Source: Blastocatellia bacterium AA13
GTDB taxonomy: Bacteria > Acidobacteriota > Blastocatellia > UBA7656
DNA: 64,000 nucleotides
Assembly: GCA_003222245.1 (NCBI GenBank)
Contig: QHVH01000014.1
Coordinates: forward strand, 124,001-188,000
Direction: 5' to 3'
Both the position numbers and the translations under genes were made by a program. Below the pieces are notes generated by a model. It saw only the letters and a program-made list of their open reading frames with translations, searched no databases and was not told the DNA's origin. This document shows positions 29,844 through 40,678 of this stretch, in pieces; within the stretch, counting starts at the first letter, position 1, and every line of letters starts with the position of its first letter.

Positions 29844-30476
29844 TTAACCCTGCACCTTCTTTATCAAAACGTAAGAGCCGTTAGGTCCGGGCACCGCGCC
29901 TCGAACCATCAGCAGGTTGTTCTCTTCGTCGACCGAAATCACTCTGAGATTCTTCAGCGTGGTCCGGGCATTCCCCATGTGACCCGCCATACGAGTGCCT
30001 TTGACGACGCGAGACGGATAAGCCGACGCGCCAATCGAGCCCGGCGCCCTGTGAAACATCGAGCCGTGCGTGGCGCGGCCTCCGCCAAAACCATGCCGCT
30101 TTACGAAGCCGGCAAAGCCCCGTCCTTTCGACGTGCCGATAACGTCCACAAGATCGTTTTCGTTGAATTGATTCACGAGAATCTTGTCGCCGACGTTCGT
30201 CGAATCCTCGCTTTTATCGATCCTCACCTCGCGAAGAATCCGGGTTGGAGGGATGCCGGCCCTCTTGAAATGTCCTTCGATTGGTTTATTGACGCGGCGC
30301 GGGGGGCGTTCTTCGACCAGCCCCAGTTGGACGGCATCATATCCGTCGGTGTTTACGTCCTTTCGCTGGACGACCACGCATGGACCGGCTTTGATAACCG
30401 TCACCGGAGTGACCGTACCGTCCTTCGCGAACACCTGCGTCATTCCAAGCTTCTTGCCGATTATTCCGTTCACCAT
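29844..30476 (-). CDS. rplC: 50S ribosomal protein L3
   Basis: A 210-residue L3, an early assembly protein reaching the peptidyl transferase centre. Typical parts: [20 protein letters not shown], the extended loop [20 protein letters not shown] and the end [19 protein letters not shown]. The Gln of the methylation-type [12 protein letters not shown] loop is not conserved as Gln-Gly-Gly here. It is 60 nt after rpsJ; that gap holds a short-period tract (30488-30510). Confidence 0.98.
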   Translation of the reverse strand: MVNGIIGKKLGMTQVFAKDGTVTPVTVIKAGPCVVVQRKDVNTDGYDAVQLGLVEERPPRRVNKPIEGHFKRAGIPPTRILREVRIDKSEDSTNVGDKILVNQFNENDLVDVIGTSKGRGFAGFVKRHGFGGGRATHGSMFHRAPGSIGASAYPSRVVKGTRMAGHMGNARTTLKNLRVISVDEENNLLMVRGAVPGPNGSYVLIKKVQG

Positions 30477-30487
30477 ATCAACTCATT

Positions 30488-30540
30488 AGGTTACAGGTTA
30501 CAGGCGACAGGGGTGCTGTTCCCTACCCTCTCTACCCTAT
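30488..30540. repeat. Short-period repeat in the rpsJ-rplC gap
   Basis: Tandem near copies of TTACAGG (GGTTACAGGTTACAGGCGACAGG) are followed by CCCTACCCTCTCTACCCTA, also two near copies of one unit. It fills most of the 60-nt gap between two ribosomal protein genes. Confidence 0.5.
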
Positions 30541-30863
30541 TTATGGTCTCTGCCGAATGCCTTGATTTCGACGTCAACACCCGCGGGAAGATCGAGCTTC
30601 ATCAGCGCATCAACCGTTTGGGGAGTCGGATCGAGAATGTCCATCAGCCTCTTGTGAGTCCTGATTTCGAATTGCTCACGCGACTTTTTGTCGACATGCG
30701 GGCTGCGAAGGACCGTGTACTTGTTCTTGATGGTAGGAAGCGGGATTGGCCCTGCGACCCGAGCACCGGTGCGCTTGGCCGTGTCGACGATTTCGGCCGT
30801 CGACTGATCTAGCACCCGATAGTCATAAGCTTTCAATCTGATTCTTATCTTCTCATTCAACAT
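30537..30863 (-). CDS. rpsJ: 30S ribosomal protein S10
   Basis: A 108-residue S10 ([20 protein letters not shown] ... [20 protein letters not shown] ... FGRDHK). It belongs to the small-subunit head and also joins NusB in antitermination. I use the ATG at 30863, which has GGGGG 8 nt upstream; a TTG at 30887 would add eight residues not seen in the family. It is 36 nt after tuf, so str and S10 groups are joined. Confidence 0.96.
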   Translation of the reverse strand: MLNEKIRIRLKAYDYRVLDQSTAEIVDTAKRTGARVAGPIPLPTIKNKYTVLRSPHVDKKSREQFEIRTHKRLMDILDPTPQTVDALMKLDLPAGVDVEIKAFGRDHK

Positions 30864-30899
30864 ATTTACGCCCCCATCAATAGCCAACGCCGCCCGATC

Positions 30900-32087
<1,188 letters not shown>

Positions 32088-32144
32088 GATTGCTCTGCTC
32101 CTTTTTCCGCGCGCTTCAGGCGCGTCTGATGGAAAATGTGACCG

Positions 32145-32189
32145 TTACTTAGCCATACTTTACTTAGCCGTGTCTTACTTAGCCGTGCC
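32145..32189 (-). repeat. Three in-frame 15-bp repeats with stop codons at the end of fusA
   Basis: On the minus strand the last 15 nt of fusA (GGC ACG GCT AAG TAA) are repeated twice directly downstream with few changes, each copy ending GCTAAGTAA. The frame is kept, so three successive in-frame stop codons follow each other at 15-nt steps. Readthrough would add only xTAK-type pentapeptides. Confidence 0.85.
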
Positions 32190-34274
32190 TTGCACCTTGG
32201 CAATGATTTCCTCGCGCACGCTTCGCGGGGCCTCTTCGTATTGATGAAAGTGCATTGTGTACGTAGCCCTGCCCTGCGTCATCGATCGAAGATCGGTCGA
32301 ATACCCGAACATCTCCGAAAGCGGAACAAAAGATGTAATCACGCGGGTGCCGGGCCTCATATCCAGGTGCTCGATTCGTCCCCTGCGGGAGCTTATGTCG
32401 CCAGTGATAGACCCCATGTACTCTTCCGGCGAAACGACCTCGACCTTCATCACCGGCTCCAGCAGGACCGGATTTGCTTTTTTAGCCGCATCCTTAAAAG
32501 CCATCGAACCCGCGATTTTGAAGGCCATTTCCGAAGAGTCGACGTCGTGATAACTTCCGAAGTGAAGCGTGGCTTTCAAATCGACCATCTCATAGCCGGC
32601 GAGCACTCCGCCTTCCATGGCTTCCTTGATTCCCGCCTCCACAGGCTTGATGTATTCGCGAGGAATGACGCCGCCGACAATCCCGTTGACGAATTCAAAA
32701 CCTTTACCCGCTTCGACCGGCTCGATCTTGACCTCAGCGTGCCCGTACTGGCCGCGGCCTCCCGTCTGCCTGACATACTTTCCGACACCTTCTGCTTCTT
32801 TTCGAATCGTCTCGCGGTAGGCTACTTGCGGACGCCCCACGTTGGCGTCGACGCCGAACTCTCTCTTTAAGCGATCGACGATGATCTCAAGATGGAGCTC
32901 ACCCATTCCATTTATGATGGTCTGCCCGGTTTCCTGATCGGTGCTCACCTTGAAACTAGGATCCTCAGCCGCAAGGCGTTGGAGCCCGATGCTGAGCTTC
33001 TCCTGATCTTGTCTGGTCTTGGGTTCGATTGCCTGGGAGATGACCGGGGCGGGAAATTCGAGAGCTTCGAGAACGATCGGATGTGATTCCGTGCAAATAG
33101 TGTCGCCGGTAGTTACTTGTTTGAGTCCGGCTACCGCGACTATCTCACCCGCCGTCGCGGCTTCAATATCTTCACGCTTATTAGCGTGCATTCGCATAAT
33201 TCGGCCGACGCGTTCCTTCTGGCCCTTGGTCGTATTCAAGGTGTAGGAGCCCGATTTCAGAGTTCCAGAATAAATACGGACAAATGAAAGTTGGCCGATA
33301 TGTTTGTCGGCCATAATTTTGAACACGAGACCCGAGAACGGCTCCCGGTCATCGGCGCCTCTTTCTTCCTGTTCTCCGGTTTTTGGATTCGTGCCGATGA
33401 TGGCGGGTACTTCGAGCGGGCTGGGCAGGTAGTCAACTACAGCGTCGAGAAGCGGCTGGACGCCTTTATTCTTGAAAGCCGATCCGGCGATGACCGGCAC
33501 AAGTTTCATGGCGACCGTTTCGCGGCGCAGGGCCTCGCGAATCTCATCAAGCGAAACCGGCTCCGCCGCCAGGTACTTCTCGGCTATCACGTCGTCGCAG
33601 TCGGCAAGCGTTTCGATCATCTTCTCGCGAGCGGCGTTCGCTTCTTCCACGAATTCCGCCGGAATCTCGCCGACTTCAGGATCGGCGCCCTTGTCCTCCA
33701 CGTTGTAGAGAATTGCTTTCATCTCGACCAGATCGACAAGGCCTCGAAACTGATCTTCCGCTCCGATCGGAATCTGAATAGCGACAGGGTTGGCGCTCAA
33801 GCGGTCACGCATAGTCTGGATCGCGTGCTGGAAATCCGCGCCCGGCCTGTCCATCTTATTCATGAAGGCGATTCGCGGAACGTTATATTTATCCGCCTGC
33901 CGCCAAACCGTCTCGGACTGAGGTTGAACACCCGCGACCGCGTCGAATACGGCGACAGCGCCGTCAAGAACTCTGAGCGAGCGCTCGACTTCGATTGTAA
34001 AATCAACGTGACCCGGAGTATCGATGATATTTATGCGGTGCTCTTCTCCGTTTCTCTGCCAGAAGCAAGTCGTTGCGGCTGACGTAATAGTGATCCCTCG
34101 CTCCTGCTCCTGCTCCATCCAATCCATCACCGCCGTGCCTTCGTGCACCTCTCCGATCTTGTAAGACACACCGGTGTAGTACAGGACCCGCTCGGTCGTC
34201 GTAGTTTTGCCCGCGTCTATGTGGGCCATGATTCCAATGTTTCGGAATCGCTGTAGTGGTAACTGCTTAGACAT
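32175..34274 (-). CDS. fusA: Elongation factor G
   Basis: A 699-residue translocation GTPase: [20 protein letters not shown] begins the G domain, with G1 [22 protein letters not shown] in switch [10 protein letters not shown] and [10 protein letters not shown]; domains II-V follow, with the domain IV loop [11 protein letters not shown]. It starts at the ATG at 34274, since the family starts here; the open frame extends further upstream into the rpsG gap. The C-terminus ends [13 protein letters not shown], and its last codons belong to a tandem repeat. Between rpsG and tuf, as in the classical str operon. Confidence 0.98.
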   Translation of the reverse strand: MSKQLPLQRFRNIGIMAHIDAGKTTTTERVLYYTGVSYKIGEVHEGTAVMDWMEQEQERGITITSAATTCFWQRNGEEHRINIIDTPGHVDFTIEVERSLRVLDGAVAVFDAVAGVQPQSETVWRQADKYNVPRIAFMNKMDRPGADFQHAIQTMRDRLSANPVAIQIPIGAEDQFRGLVDLVEMKAILYNVEDKGADPEVGEIPAEFVEEANAAREKMIETLADCDDVIAEKYLAAEPVSLDEIREALRRETVAMKLVPVIAGSAFKNKGVQPLLDAVVDYLPSPLEVPAIIGTNPKTGEQEERGADDREPFSGLVFKIMADKHIGQLSFVRIYSGTLKSGSYTLNTTKGQKERVGRIMRMHANKREDIEAATAGEIVAVAGLKQVTTGDTICTESHPIVLEALEFPAPVISQAIEPKTRQDQEKLSIGLQRLAAEDPSFKVSTDQETGQTIINGMGELHLEIIVDRLKREFGVDANVGRPQVAYRETIRKEAEGVGKYVRQTGGRGQYGHAEVKIEPVEAGKGFEFVNGIVGGVIPREYIKPVEAGIKEAMEGGVLAGYEMVDLKATLHFGSYHDVDSSEMAFKIAGSMAFKDAAKKANPVLLEPVMKVEVVSPEEYMGSITGDISSRRGRIEHLDMRPGTRVITSFVPLSEMFGYSTDLRSMTQGRATYTMHFHQYEEAPRSVREEIIAKVQGTAK

Positions 34275-34351
34275 ATCCCTTGATAAAACCCTAGACCCGA
34301 TGACCGCCCGTGCGTCCCTTCGGCCCTGCTCCAAATTTTCCAGAACTTCCA

Positions 34352-34843
<492 letters not shown>

Positions 34844-34856
34844 TTACTGTTATCCG

Positions 34857-35249
<393 letters not shown>

Positions 35250-35593
35250 GTCGTTCCTCCGAAATCGCCGGTCTCCGAATAATAGATTCGAAGGCCGACA
35301 CTTGGAAAACTCTATCCCCATCGAGAGACCTATCTCTCGCCTGGGGTTCAGGCTGACAAATCTTTAGCTTTAACTTTACCGGGGATGTCCTGATTGAGTC
35401 AGTGCAGATTCGGCCTCCCCAAGGCCTAAACTTATCTGTGGCGTGATCACAAGGTCGTGCTACGAATCAGGCGGCTGACGCTTCAAGCTGCCCTTTACGC
35501 CACAATAACGTTTAATAAAACGTCGCTTTCAACCACTCTGACAGCGCCTCCGCACCCCCAGAACCAAACAAGCGCCGCCATTCAAAGTTTCAG
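35250..35593 (-). other. Long 5' leader of the str-S10-spc-alpha block
   Basis: About 340 nt separate the probable transcription start (near 35587) from the rpsL GTG. No protein is supported here. An 8-bp inverted repeat (TGTGGCGT near 35435 and ACGCCACA near 35502) and a short ACGTTT/AAACGT hairpin suggest a folded leader, possibly used for feedback control of ribosomal protein synthesis. Confidence 0.45.
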
Positions 35594-35623
35594 ACTATAA
35601 GCGCGCCCAAAGTCCCTTGTCAA
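35594..35623 (-). promoter_or_regulatory. Promoter of the ribosomal protein block
   Basis: On the minus strand TTGACA (35623-35618) is followed after 18 nt by TATAGT (35599-35594); a TTATAG reading gives 17 nt. GC-rich GGGCGCGCT just before the -10 could act as a discriminator-like element. It is the only good promoter upstream of rpsL. Confidence 0.75.
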
Positions 35624-35865
35624 CCTTTTTCGAAATAAGACGAAAAATAAGAGAAGAAGAATACTCGAAATTATGAGATGCGTTCATGCCGCGCTGTCAG
35701 TGCTCGAATCGTTTCCCTCGTCGATTCTCCAGAAAGTTATTTGGCCTCGCTTCTCTCGCGTAGCTTGATCAAAGTCTCGCGTTGCGTTCCTTCCTAAAAC
35801 CGTCAGCCACCGTCCGATGCCGGTGCGGCTGGTCAATCCGGCACAAGCAGAGTTAGTCTCCTACA

Positions 35866-35907
35866 TTGTTTTGGAAGTTCACAACGTTGTTTTGGAAATT
35901 CACGACG
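35866..35907 (+). repeat. Two tandem 21-bp repeats before the serine hydrolase gene
   Basis: The units TTGTTTTGGAAGTTCACAACG (35866-35886) and its neighbour at 35887-35907 differ at two positions. They lie 70-110 nt before the serine hydrolase ATG, between divergent genes. 21 bp is two helical turns, so a regulator binding both copies on one face of DNA is possible. The remaining 35624-35977 stretch shows nothing else clear. Confidence 0.8.
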
Positions 35908-35977
35908 TTATCGAAGTCCCGAGTTTTCGAGAAGAGCAACAGCAATTAAGAAATCCGTGCTATGAGGAGGTGACTGA

Positions 35978-37510
35978 ATGCGTCTCTATCCGATCACGAA
36001 GCTCGTCCTGTTTGCATTCTTCGCAACAGCAATGCTCGCATTTGTCGCCAAGATATCTGTAACACTCAGAGGTACAGCGCAAGCCCAAACCGGCTCATCT
36101 CTCCAGACCCTAATACAACGAGCAAAATCAATGGAGCTTCAAACGCAGTACTCGCCGCCTCCGGGCGATCCGCTGGAACATCATGCGGCGGGATACGCAA
36201 AGGTCATGTGCTCGGCAGTGTTCATAACCGGCCTCGATCCCGACTTCGCCGCCGAGAACGTCGGGGGCTTTACTGCTCCTTTTGAAGAGCGCTCGAAATT
36301 CGGCAAACCGGTCGTCGACCGCGTCAATAAGACCGTCACGATCACTCTTCCGAATGGAGTGAAACGGGTAGCGAAATTCCTCGGAGACCAGGGCTGCGTG
36401 ACGTTTCCAACCGGCAAGGACTCTCTGAGCTTCAAGCCGGTGAAGGTGAAGAGGACCTTGCCCGATGCTTCCACGCAACGATGGCCCATGGGAGACGTAC
36501 TGCCGAAGGACCCGCTGCCCGCGGAGATAGATTCGAATAAGCTCAAGCAGGCTCTGGATGCGGCTTTCGAGCCGGCCTCGGGGCTGACCGCTGCTTTCGT
36601 CGTCACCTGGAAAGGCCGGCTGATCGGGGAGCGCTACGGTAGAGGGATAACCGCGCAAACTCCGCTCGAGAGCTGGTCAATGGGTAAGAGTCTTACCGCG
36701 ACGCTTATGGGCATACTGGTCAAACGCGGAGTGTACGACCTGTGGCAGCCTGCGCCGGTTCCGGAGTGGCAGAGCGCGGGCGATCCACGAGCCAAGATTC
36801 GCATAGCGGACATAATGCATATGTCGAGCGGACTGAGAATCCGGGCTCCGCAGGATCCTGACTATGATCCTTCTCTTGGCTACCCCGATCATCTTTATCT
36901 CTACACGGGCGGCGTGAATTCATTTCATTATGCGGCTACGCGGCCGCAGCAATGGCCGCCGAACACGATAGGCCGCTATCGCAATACTGATCCGGTGCTG
37001 ATCAATTACCTGGTACGCCTTGGAGTGGAAAAGTCAGGCGAAGATTATCTCTCGTTTCCGCGGCGGGTGCTGTTCGATAAGCTGGGCATCAGAACGATGG
37101 TTATGGAAACTGATCCCTTCGGCAATTTCCTCACGCAAGGCTATGAGTTTGCTTCGGGCCGCGATTGGGCAAGACTCGGGAACCTCTATCTTCAAGACGG
37201 TGTATGGAACGGCGAGCGGATACTACCAGAAGGCTTTGTGAAATTCGTCAGCACTCTCGCGCCTGCCTGGGAGGCCGATAAGCGGCCGGTCTACGGCGCA
37301 TTCTTCTGGATCAATGGCGATAGCGCCTTTCCCGTACCAAAAGAAGCTTTTTATATGGCTGGAGCCGGTGGGCAGACTACTCTGATTATTCCATCGCATG
37401 ATCTGGTCGTGGTGCGACTCGGCCATTACAAAGGGAGCGAACCCGGAACCGAGTCCTTCAGAAGAGCGCTCGCGCTTCTGATGGAAGCCGTGCCGAAAAG
37501 GAAGGAATAG
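35978..37510 (+). CDS. Exported serine hydrolase, class C beta-lactamase fold
   Basis: A 510-residue protein with a signal peptide (about 1-36, ending AQAQTG). The penicillin-binding-protein/beta-lactamase domain covers about 185-505: the nucleophile is in S234MGK237 (SxxK) and the second motif is Y334RN336 (YxN). The third, KTG-like element is probably the GAGGQTTLIIPS segment, which departs from KTG as in many esterase-like members. Residues 40-180 form an N-terminal region with two cysteines (MCSAVF, QGCVTF) typical of a subgroup of these hydrolases. Likely an esterase or peptidase on small amides; not necessarily drug resistance. GAGGAGGTGACTGA precedes the ATG, an ideal ribosome-binding site. 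Confidence 0.87.
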   Translation: MRLYPITKLVLFAFFATAMLAFVAKISVTLRGTAQAQTGSSLQTLIQRAKSMELQTQYSPPPGDPLEHHAAGYAKVMCSAVFITGLDPDFAAENVGGFTAPFEERSKFGKPVVDRVNKTVTITLPNGVKRVAKFLGDQGCVTFPTGKDSLSFKPVKVKRTLPDASTQRWPMGDVLPKDPLPAEIDSNKLKQALDAAFEPASGLTAAFVVTWKGRLIGERYGRGITAQTPLESWSMGKSLTATLMGILVKRGVYDLWQPAPVPEWQSAGDPRAKIRIADIMHMSSGLRIRAPQDPDYDPSLGYPDHLYLYTGGVNSFHYAATRPQQWPPNTIGRYRNTDPVLINYLVRLGVEKSGEDYLSFPRRVLFDKLGIRTMVMETDPFGNFLTQGYEFASGRDWARLGNLYLQDGVWNGERILPEGFVKFVSTLAPAWEADKRPVYGAFFWINGDSAFPVPKEAFYMAGAGGQTTLIIPSHDLVVVRLGHYKGSEPGTESFRRALALLMEAVPKRKE

Positions 37511-37546
37511 GCGCCGGGTGTCAGGCACCGGGTGTCGGGTGTCAGA
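37511..37546. repeat. Short-period GGTGTC repeat
   Basis: Directly after the serine hydrolase stop the plus strand carries four near copies of CGGGTGTC (with TCAGGCAC between). A tract of the same words in inverted sense occurs at 58301-58356, so this is a dispersed repeat in this genome rather than local slippage. Confidence 0.6.
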
Positions 37547-37657
37547 CGATCGACGAAGATCAAGATTGCGGCGATCAGCCATATTCTCTGATTGGCCGAT
37601 CGGAAATCATAAGAGATAAGCTTGGCTGCTTATCCGAAAGAAGGGGTCCTCATAAAC

Positions 37658-38260
37658 ATGAATATCCACATGAATATGCACAAAATAATGCGAAGTTTCT
37701 TAGCCGTCATAATGGCTATGGCAACAGTGTTTGTTGTCGCTCAATCCCAAACAACCGCCAGGAAGCCTGCGACTGCAGGCGGGCCGGGTAAGAATCTCGT
37801 AGTCACGCGCACTATCGACGCTCCAGTAGCGGAAGTCTGGAAGTACTGGGCGGAATCAGAGTACGTCAGAAAGTGGTGGGGCCCGGATGGATTCACCTCT
37901 CCCGTTGCTAAGATGGATTTCCGAGTCGGAGGAAAGTCGCTTGTTTGTATGCGCACACCGGAAGGACAGGATCTCTATAGCACATGGGCCTACAAGAAGA
38001 TCGTCCCGTTAAAGCACATTGAATATATTCACAACCTGGCGGACAAAACGGGCAAGAAGGTAGATCCGGCATCGATGGGTTTGCCGTCGGACTTTCCTCA
38101 AGACGTGCGCAATGTGATCACATTCAAGACGCTCGGCGACAACAAAACCGAGATGATCATCACGGAGTACGGGTATACCTCCGATCAATGGCTGAATCTC
38201 TCGAGGATGGGCCTGGAACAGTGCCTCAATAAAATGACGGCCTCCTTGATCCACCGTTAG
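37658..38260 (+). CDS. Exported SRPBCC (AHSA1-type) protein
   Basis: A 200-residue protein whose N-terminus is a signal peptide (MHKIMRSFLAVIMAMATVFV, then AQSQ). The rest is an SRPBCC domain: LVVTRTIDAPVAEVWKYWAE, RKWWGPDGFTSPVAKMDFRV, GGKSLVCMRTPEGQ, a NVITFKTLGDNKTEMIITEY strand and a C-terminal helix. Most AHSA1 proteins are cytosolic, so the signal peptide is notable. The start could be the ATG at 37658 or one of the close methionines downstream; an upstream in-frame start at 37622 has no support. The VOC gene follows by 27 nt and is likely cotranscribed. Confidence 0.82.
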   Translation: MNIHMNMHKIMRSFLAVIMAMATVFVVAQSQTTARKPATAGGPGKNLVVTRTIDAPVAEVWKYWAESEYVRKWWGPDGFTSPVAKMDFRVGGKSLVCMRTPEGQDLYSTWAYKKIVPLKHIEYIHNLADKTGKKVDPASMGLPSDFPQDVRNVITFKTLGDNKTEMIITEYGYTSDQWLNLSRMGLEQCLNKMTASLIHR

Positions 38261-38287
38261 CAATACGGAAATAAGAAGGTGAATAAT

Positions 38288-38719
38288 ATGAGCGATGACA
38301 AGCAGCAGAAGCCGTCTGACATACCCGCTATGAAGCTCGAGCTTGTGCCGGTACCGGTCTCAGACGTCGATCGTGCGAAGGCATTCTACGTTGAGAAAGT
38401 CGGATTTCGCGCGGATCACGACGTGCGTCCTCAGGAAGGCGCGCGAGTATTGCAGATGACGCCTCCAGGTTCGGCCTGTTCAATAGTCGTTGGCACGGGA
38501 CTGCCGGAGATTTCCGATATGGAGCCCGGCTCCGTAAAGGCGCTCCACCTCGTAGTCGATAACATTGCCGAGTCTCGGCGGCTGCTGCTCGAGCGCGGCG
38601 TCGAAGTGGGCGAGATCCTGGACCTCGGAGGCATCCTCTTCGCGCGCTTCAGCGATCCAGACGGAAATAGCTGGCTGCTGCAAGAAATTCCCTTGCGATT
38701 CAAGAGCGGCCCGAAGTAA
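38288..38719 (+). CDS. VOC (glyoxalase/bleomycin resistance) superfamily protein
   Basis: A 143-residue protein with one pair of beta-alpha-beta-beta-beta modules: MKLELVPVPVSDVDRAKAFY at the start, VEKVGFRADHDV, ALHLVVDNIAESRRLLLERG in the second module and FARFSDPDGNSWLLQEIPL at the end with the metal-type Glu. The metal ligands of true glyoxalases are only partly kept, so the reaction is open. The ATG at 38288 has AAGG 8 nt upstream; a GTG at 38279 would add three residues. It is the second gene after the exported SRPBCC gene, a pairing often seen in environmental bacteria. Confidence 0.85.
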   Translation: MSDDKQQKPSDIPAMKLELVPVPVSDVDRAKAFYVEKVGFRADHDVRPQEGARVLQMTPPGSACSIVVGTGLPEISDMEPGSVKALHLVVDNIAESRRLLLERGVEVGEILDLGGILFARFSDPDGNSWLLQEIPLRFKSGPK

Positions 38720-39190
38720 TAGCAGCCGGCAGCAGGCGCTCGCGATTGAAGCGCGCAGATCAAGACCGAGGGAACGCATAAGGGAATTCCTCATCTTTAG
38801 TTCTTCCGGCTTGTCTTGTCTGAACTAGAAATATTCGGTTGTTCCACGTCGACTGTCCCGCCTCCAGCTCTCGTCTTCGCGACGAGACACAGCCCTGTCG
38901 GCCTCTTACTTCGTGTGGAACTTGCTACGGACCAAGTCCTTCCGGTCCGGCTCATTCTTTGCCTCGATTATTTTCGCCTTGATACACTCACCACTGCCCT
39001 CGAGTGGTTCTTTGAGCGCGCGACAACCTTAGCGGCCGCTGATACCGTAGAGCACCCAGCCTCTCGTCGTGCGTTGACGCAATCGAATCCCACAGAGTAG
39101 ATTAGCGAGTCCGTCGGAATCCCATTACAGAGGTAGTACAAATGATTTCGCGTCTACGTCGCAGGCCTGTCCACGCGTTCCGCGCAACCC
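38720..39190. other. Intergenic region, perhaps lost 5' part of the M23 gene
   Basis: No convincing gene here. GAGGT and an ATG at 39142 look like a translation start but lead into a frame (+1 relative to the M23 gene) with a random, Arg-rich product. The frame of the M23 gene is open back only to 39146. Confidence 0.4.
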
Positions 39191-40675
39191 ATGATGGAAC
39201 CGTTTGCGCCGTGGATACTCACTCGCGTCGAAGCCCTCGCGGGCGATCGCCAGATCCCGCCGATTGTAAGCTATGACACTTCGGATTTGACGACGCGACT
39301 GGCCCGGCCCGGAGCGGCAAGCGCCGCAAGCGCGGATGACAAACGAAGCATAGCCGGCGGAATGTCCGCGGTGCTCTTTATGTGGCTGACCTTCGACGCG
39401 CCTCCGGACGTACCGGCGACGATCGTGCATCGATTGACCTTTACTCCGGAAGAGAAGAAAACGGCTCGAAGCGAATCCCTGAGATCGCTCGTAGTCGAGT
39501 CGGCCCGCGTCGCCGTAAAGAACGGTCCGGTGCTGATCGGACCTCCGTTGAAAGGAGGCGAATGGCTAGCCGCTAACGGCCCGTCAAATATATCCGGCCA
39601 TCGACGCGCTCTGGTACCCGTCGAAGGCGCTCACATAGCTCAGAGGTTCGCAATTGATTGGGTCCGGATCAGAGAGGACGGCAAAACCTGGAAGGGCGCC
39701 AAAGAGGACAACGCCAGCTATCTTGCCTACGGCGCTGAAGCAATCGCGGTGGCCGACGCCTCCGTTGTCGCGGTGAAAGACGGCATTCCTCAAAATACGC
39801 CCGGCGAAAATTCCAGAGCGACGCCCATCACCCTTGAAACCGTCGGCGGCAATCACGTAGTCCTCGATATCGGCGGCGGAAAGTTCGCCTTCTATGCACA
39901 CCTGCAGCCGGGAAGCATTCGCGTGAAAGCAGGCGATCGAGTTAAACGCGGCGACGTGTTAGGTCTCGTGGGCAACAGCGGGAACTCGACAGAACCCCAT
40001 CTCCATTTTCACATTACCGACGGCACTTCGCCGCTCGGCTCCGAAGGTCTGCCCTATGTCCTGGAGTGGTTTGAAAAGGAGGGAGAAGGATTCGGCTGGA
40101 AACCCGACAACAAGCCGGCTCAGATGCGCCGAATGGAAATGCCGATGCAGAATGCGGTGGTTCGATTCCTCGAACCGACGATTCAGGCAAGCGCAAAGCA
40201 CGAGCAGCCCGCGGCAGATCCCGCCGATGTCGCTACCGTCGATTCGATTGTAGCGGCGCTGTACGACGTCATCTCCGGGCCCGCGGGAAAGACGCGCAAT
40301 TGGAACCGCTTCAGATCTCTGTTCGTTCCCGAAGCCAGATTGATGCCTATTATCGTTGATCCAAAGGGCGGCTACGCTCTTCGAATGGTGGATGCCGAAG
40401 GCTTCATCACTCTCGCGGACAAGGCCCTGGCCGCCGGAGGCTTTTACGAGCGCGAGATTGCGCGCCGAACCGAAAAGTTCGGCCAGATGGTTCAGTTGTT
40501 CAGCACGTACGAATCACGACACGCGAAAGAAGACAAAGAGCCCTTCACGCGAGGCATTAACAGCATTCAACTGATGAACGACGGAAAGCGCTGGTGGGTC
40601 GTAACTGTTTTCTGGGACAGCGAGCGTAAAGATAACCCGTTGCCGAAGAAATACCTGAAGACAGTGAAGGACTGA
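39191..40675 (+). CDS. M23 peptidase-domain protein fused to NTF2-like domain, N-terminus truncated
   Basis: The 494-residue product contains an M23 (LytM) domain at about 205-290 with the zinc ligands in GNHVVLD and HLHFH (HxH), so it could cut peptidoglycan peptides. The C-terminal 150 residues (VDSIVAALYDVISGPAGKTR ... GKRWWVVTVFWDSE) resemble an NTF2/SnoaL-like domain. Related proteins carry a signal peptide and a first beta-strand region before the LTRVEAL segment; here the frame begins at MMEPFAPWILTRVEAL, with no ribosome-binding site and no signal peptide. So the gene looks 5'-truncated or frameshifted. It is 3 nt ahead of the alpha/beta hydrolase gene. Confidence 0.75.
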   Translation: MMEPFAPWILTRVEALAGDRQIPPIVSYDTSDLTTRLARPGAASAASADDKRSIAGGMSAVLFMWLTFDAPPDVPATIVHRLTFTPEEKKTARSESLRSLVVESARVAVKNGPVLIGPPLKGGEWLAANGPSNISGHRRALVPVEGAHIAQRFAIDWVRIREDGKTWKGAKEDNASYLAYGAEAIAVADASVVAVKDGIPQNTPGENSRATPITLETVGGNHVVLDIGGGKFAFYAHLQPGSIRVKAGDRVKRGDVLGLVGNSGNSTEPHLHFHITDGTSPLGSEGLPYVLEWFEKEGEGFGWKPDNKPAQMRRMEMPMQNAVVRFLEPTIQASAKHEQPAADPADVATVDSIVAALYDVISGPAGKTRNWNRFRSLFVPEARLMPIIVDPKGGYALRMVDAEGFITLADKALAAGGFYEREIARRTEKFGQMVQLFSTYESRHAKEDKEPFTRGINSIQLMNDGKRWWVVTVFWDSERKDNPLPKKYLKTVKD

Positions 40676-40678
40676 ACG

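Noticed and set aside
35978-37510. Serine hydrolase as a beta-lactamase resistance gene
   Set aside because: SxxK and YxN are present but the KTG element is replaced, and the N-terminal region fits esterase-like relatives; resistance cannot be claimed.
38816-39100. 94-codon frame before the M23 gene as its lost N-terminus
   Set aside because: It has no signal peptide and no similarity to the expected strands, and ends in another frame before the M23 frame opens.
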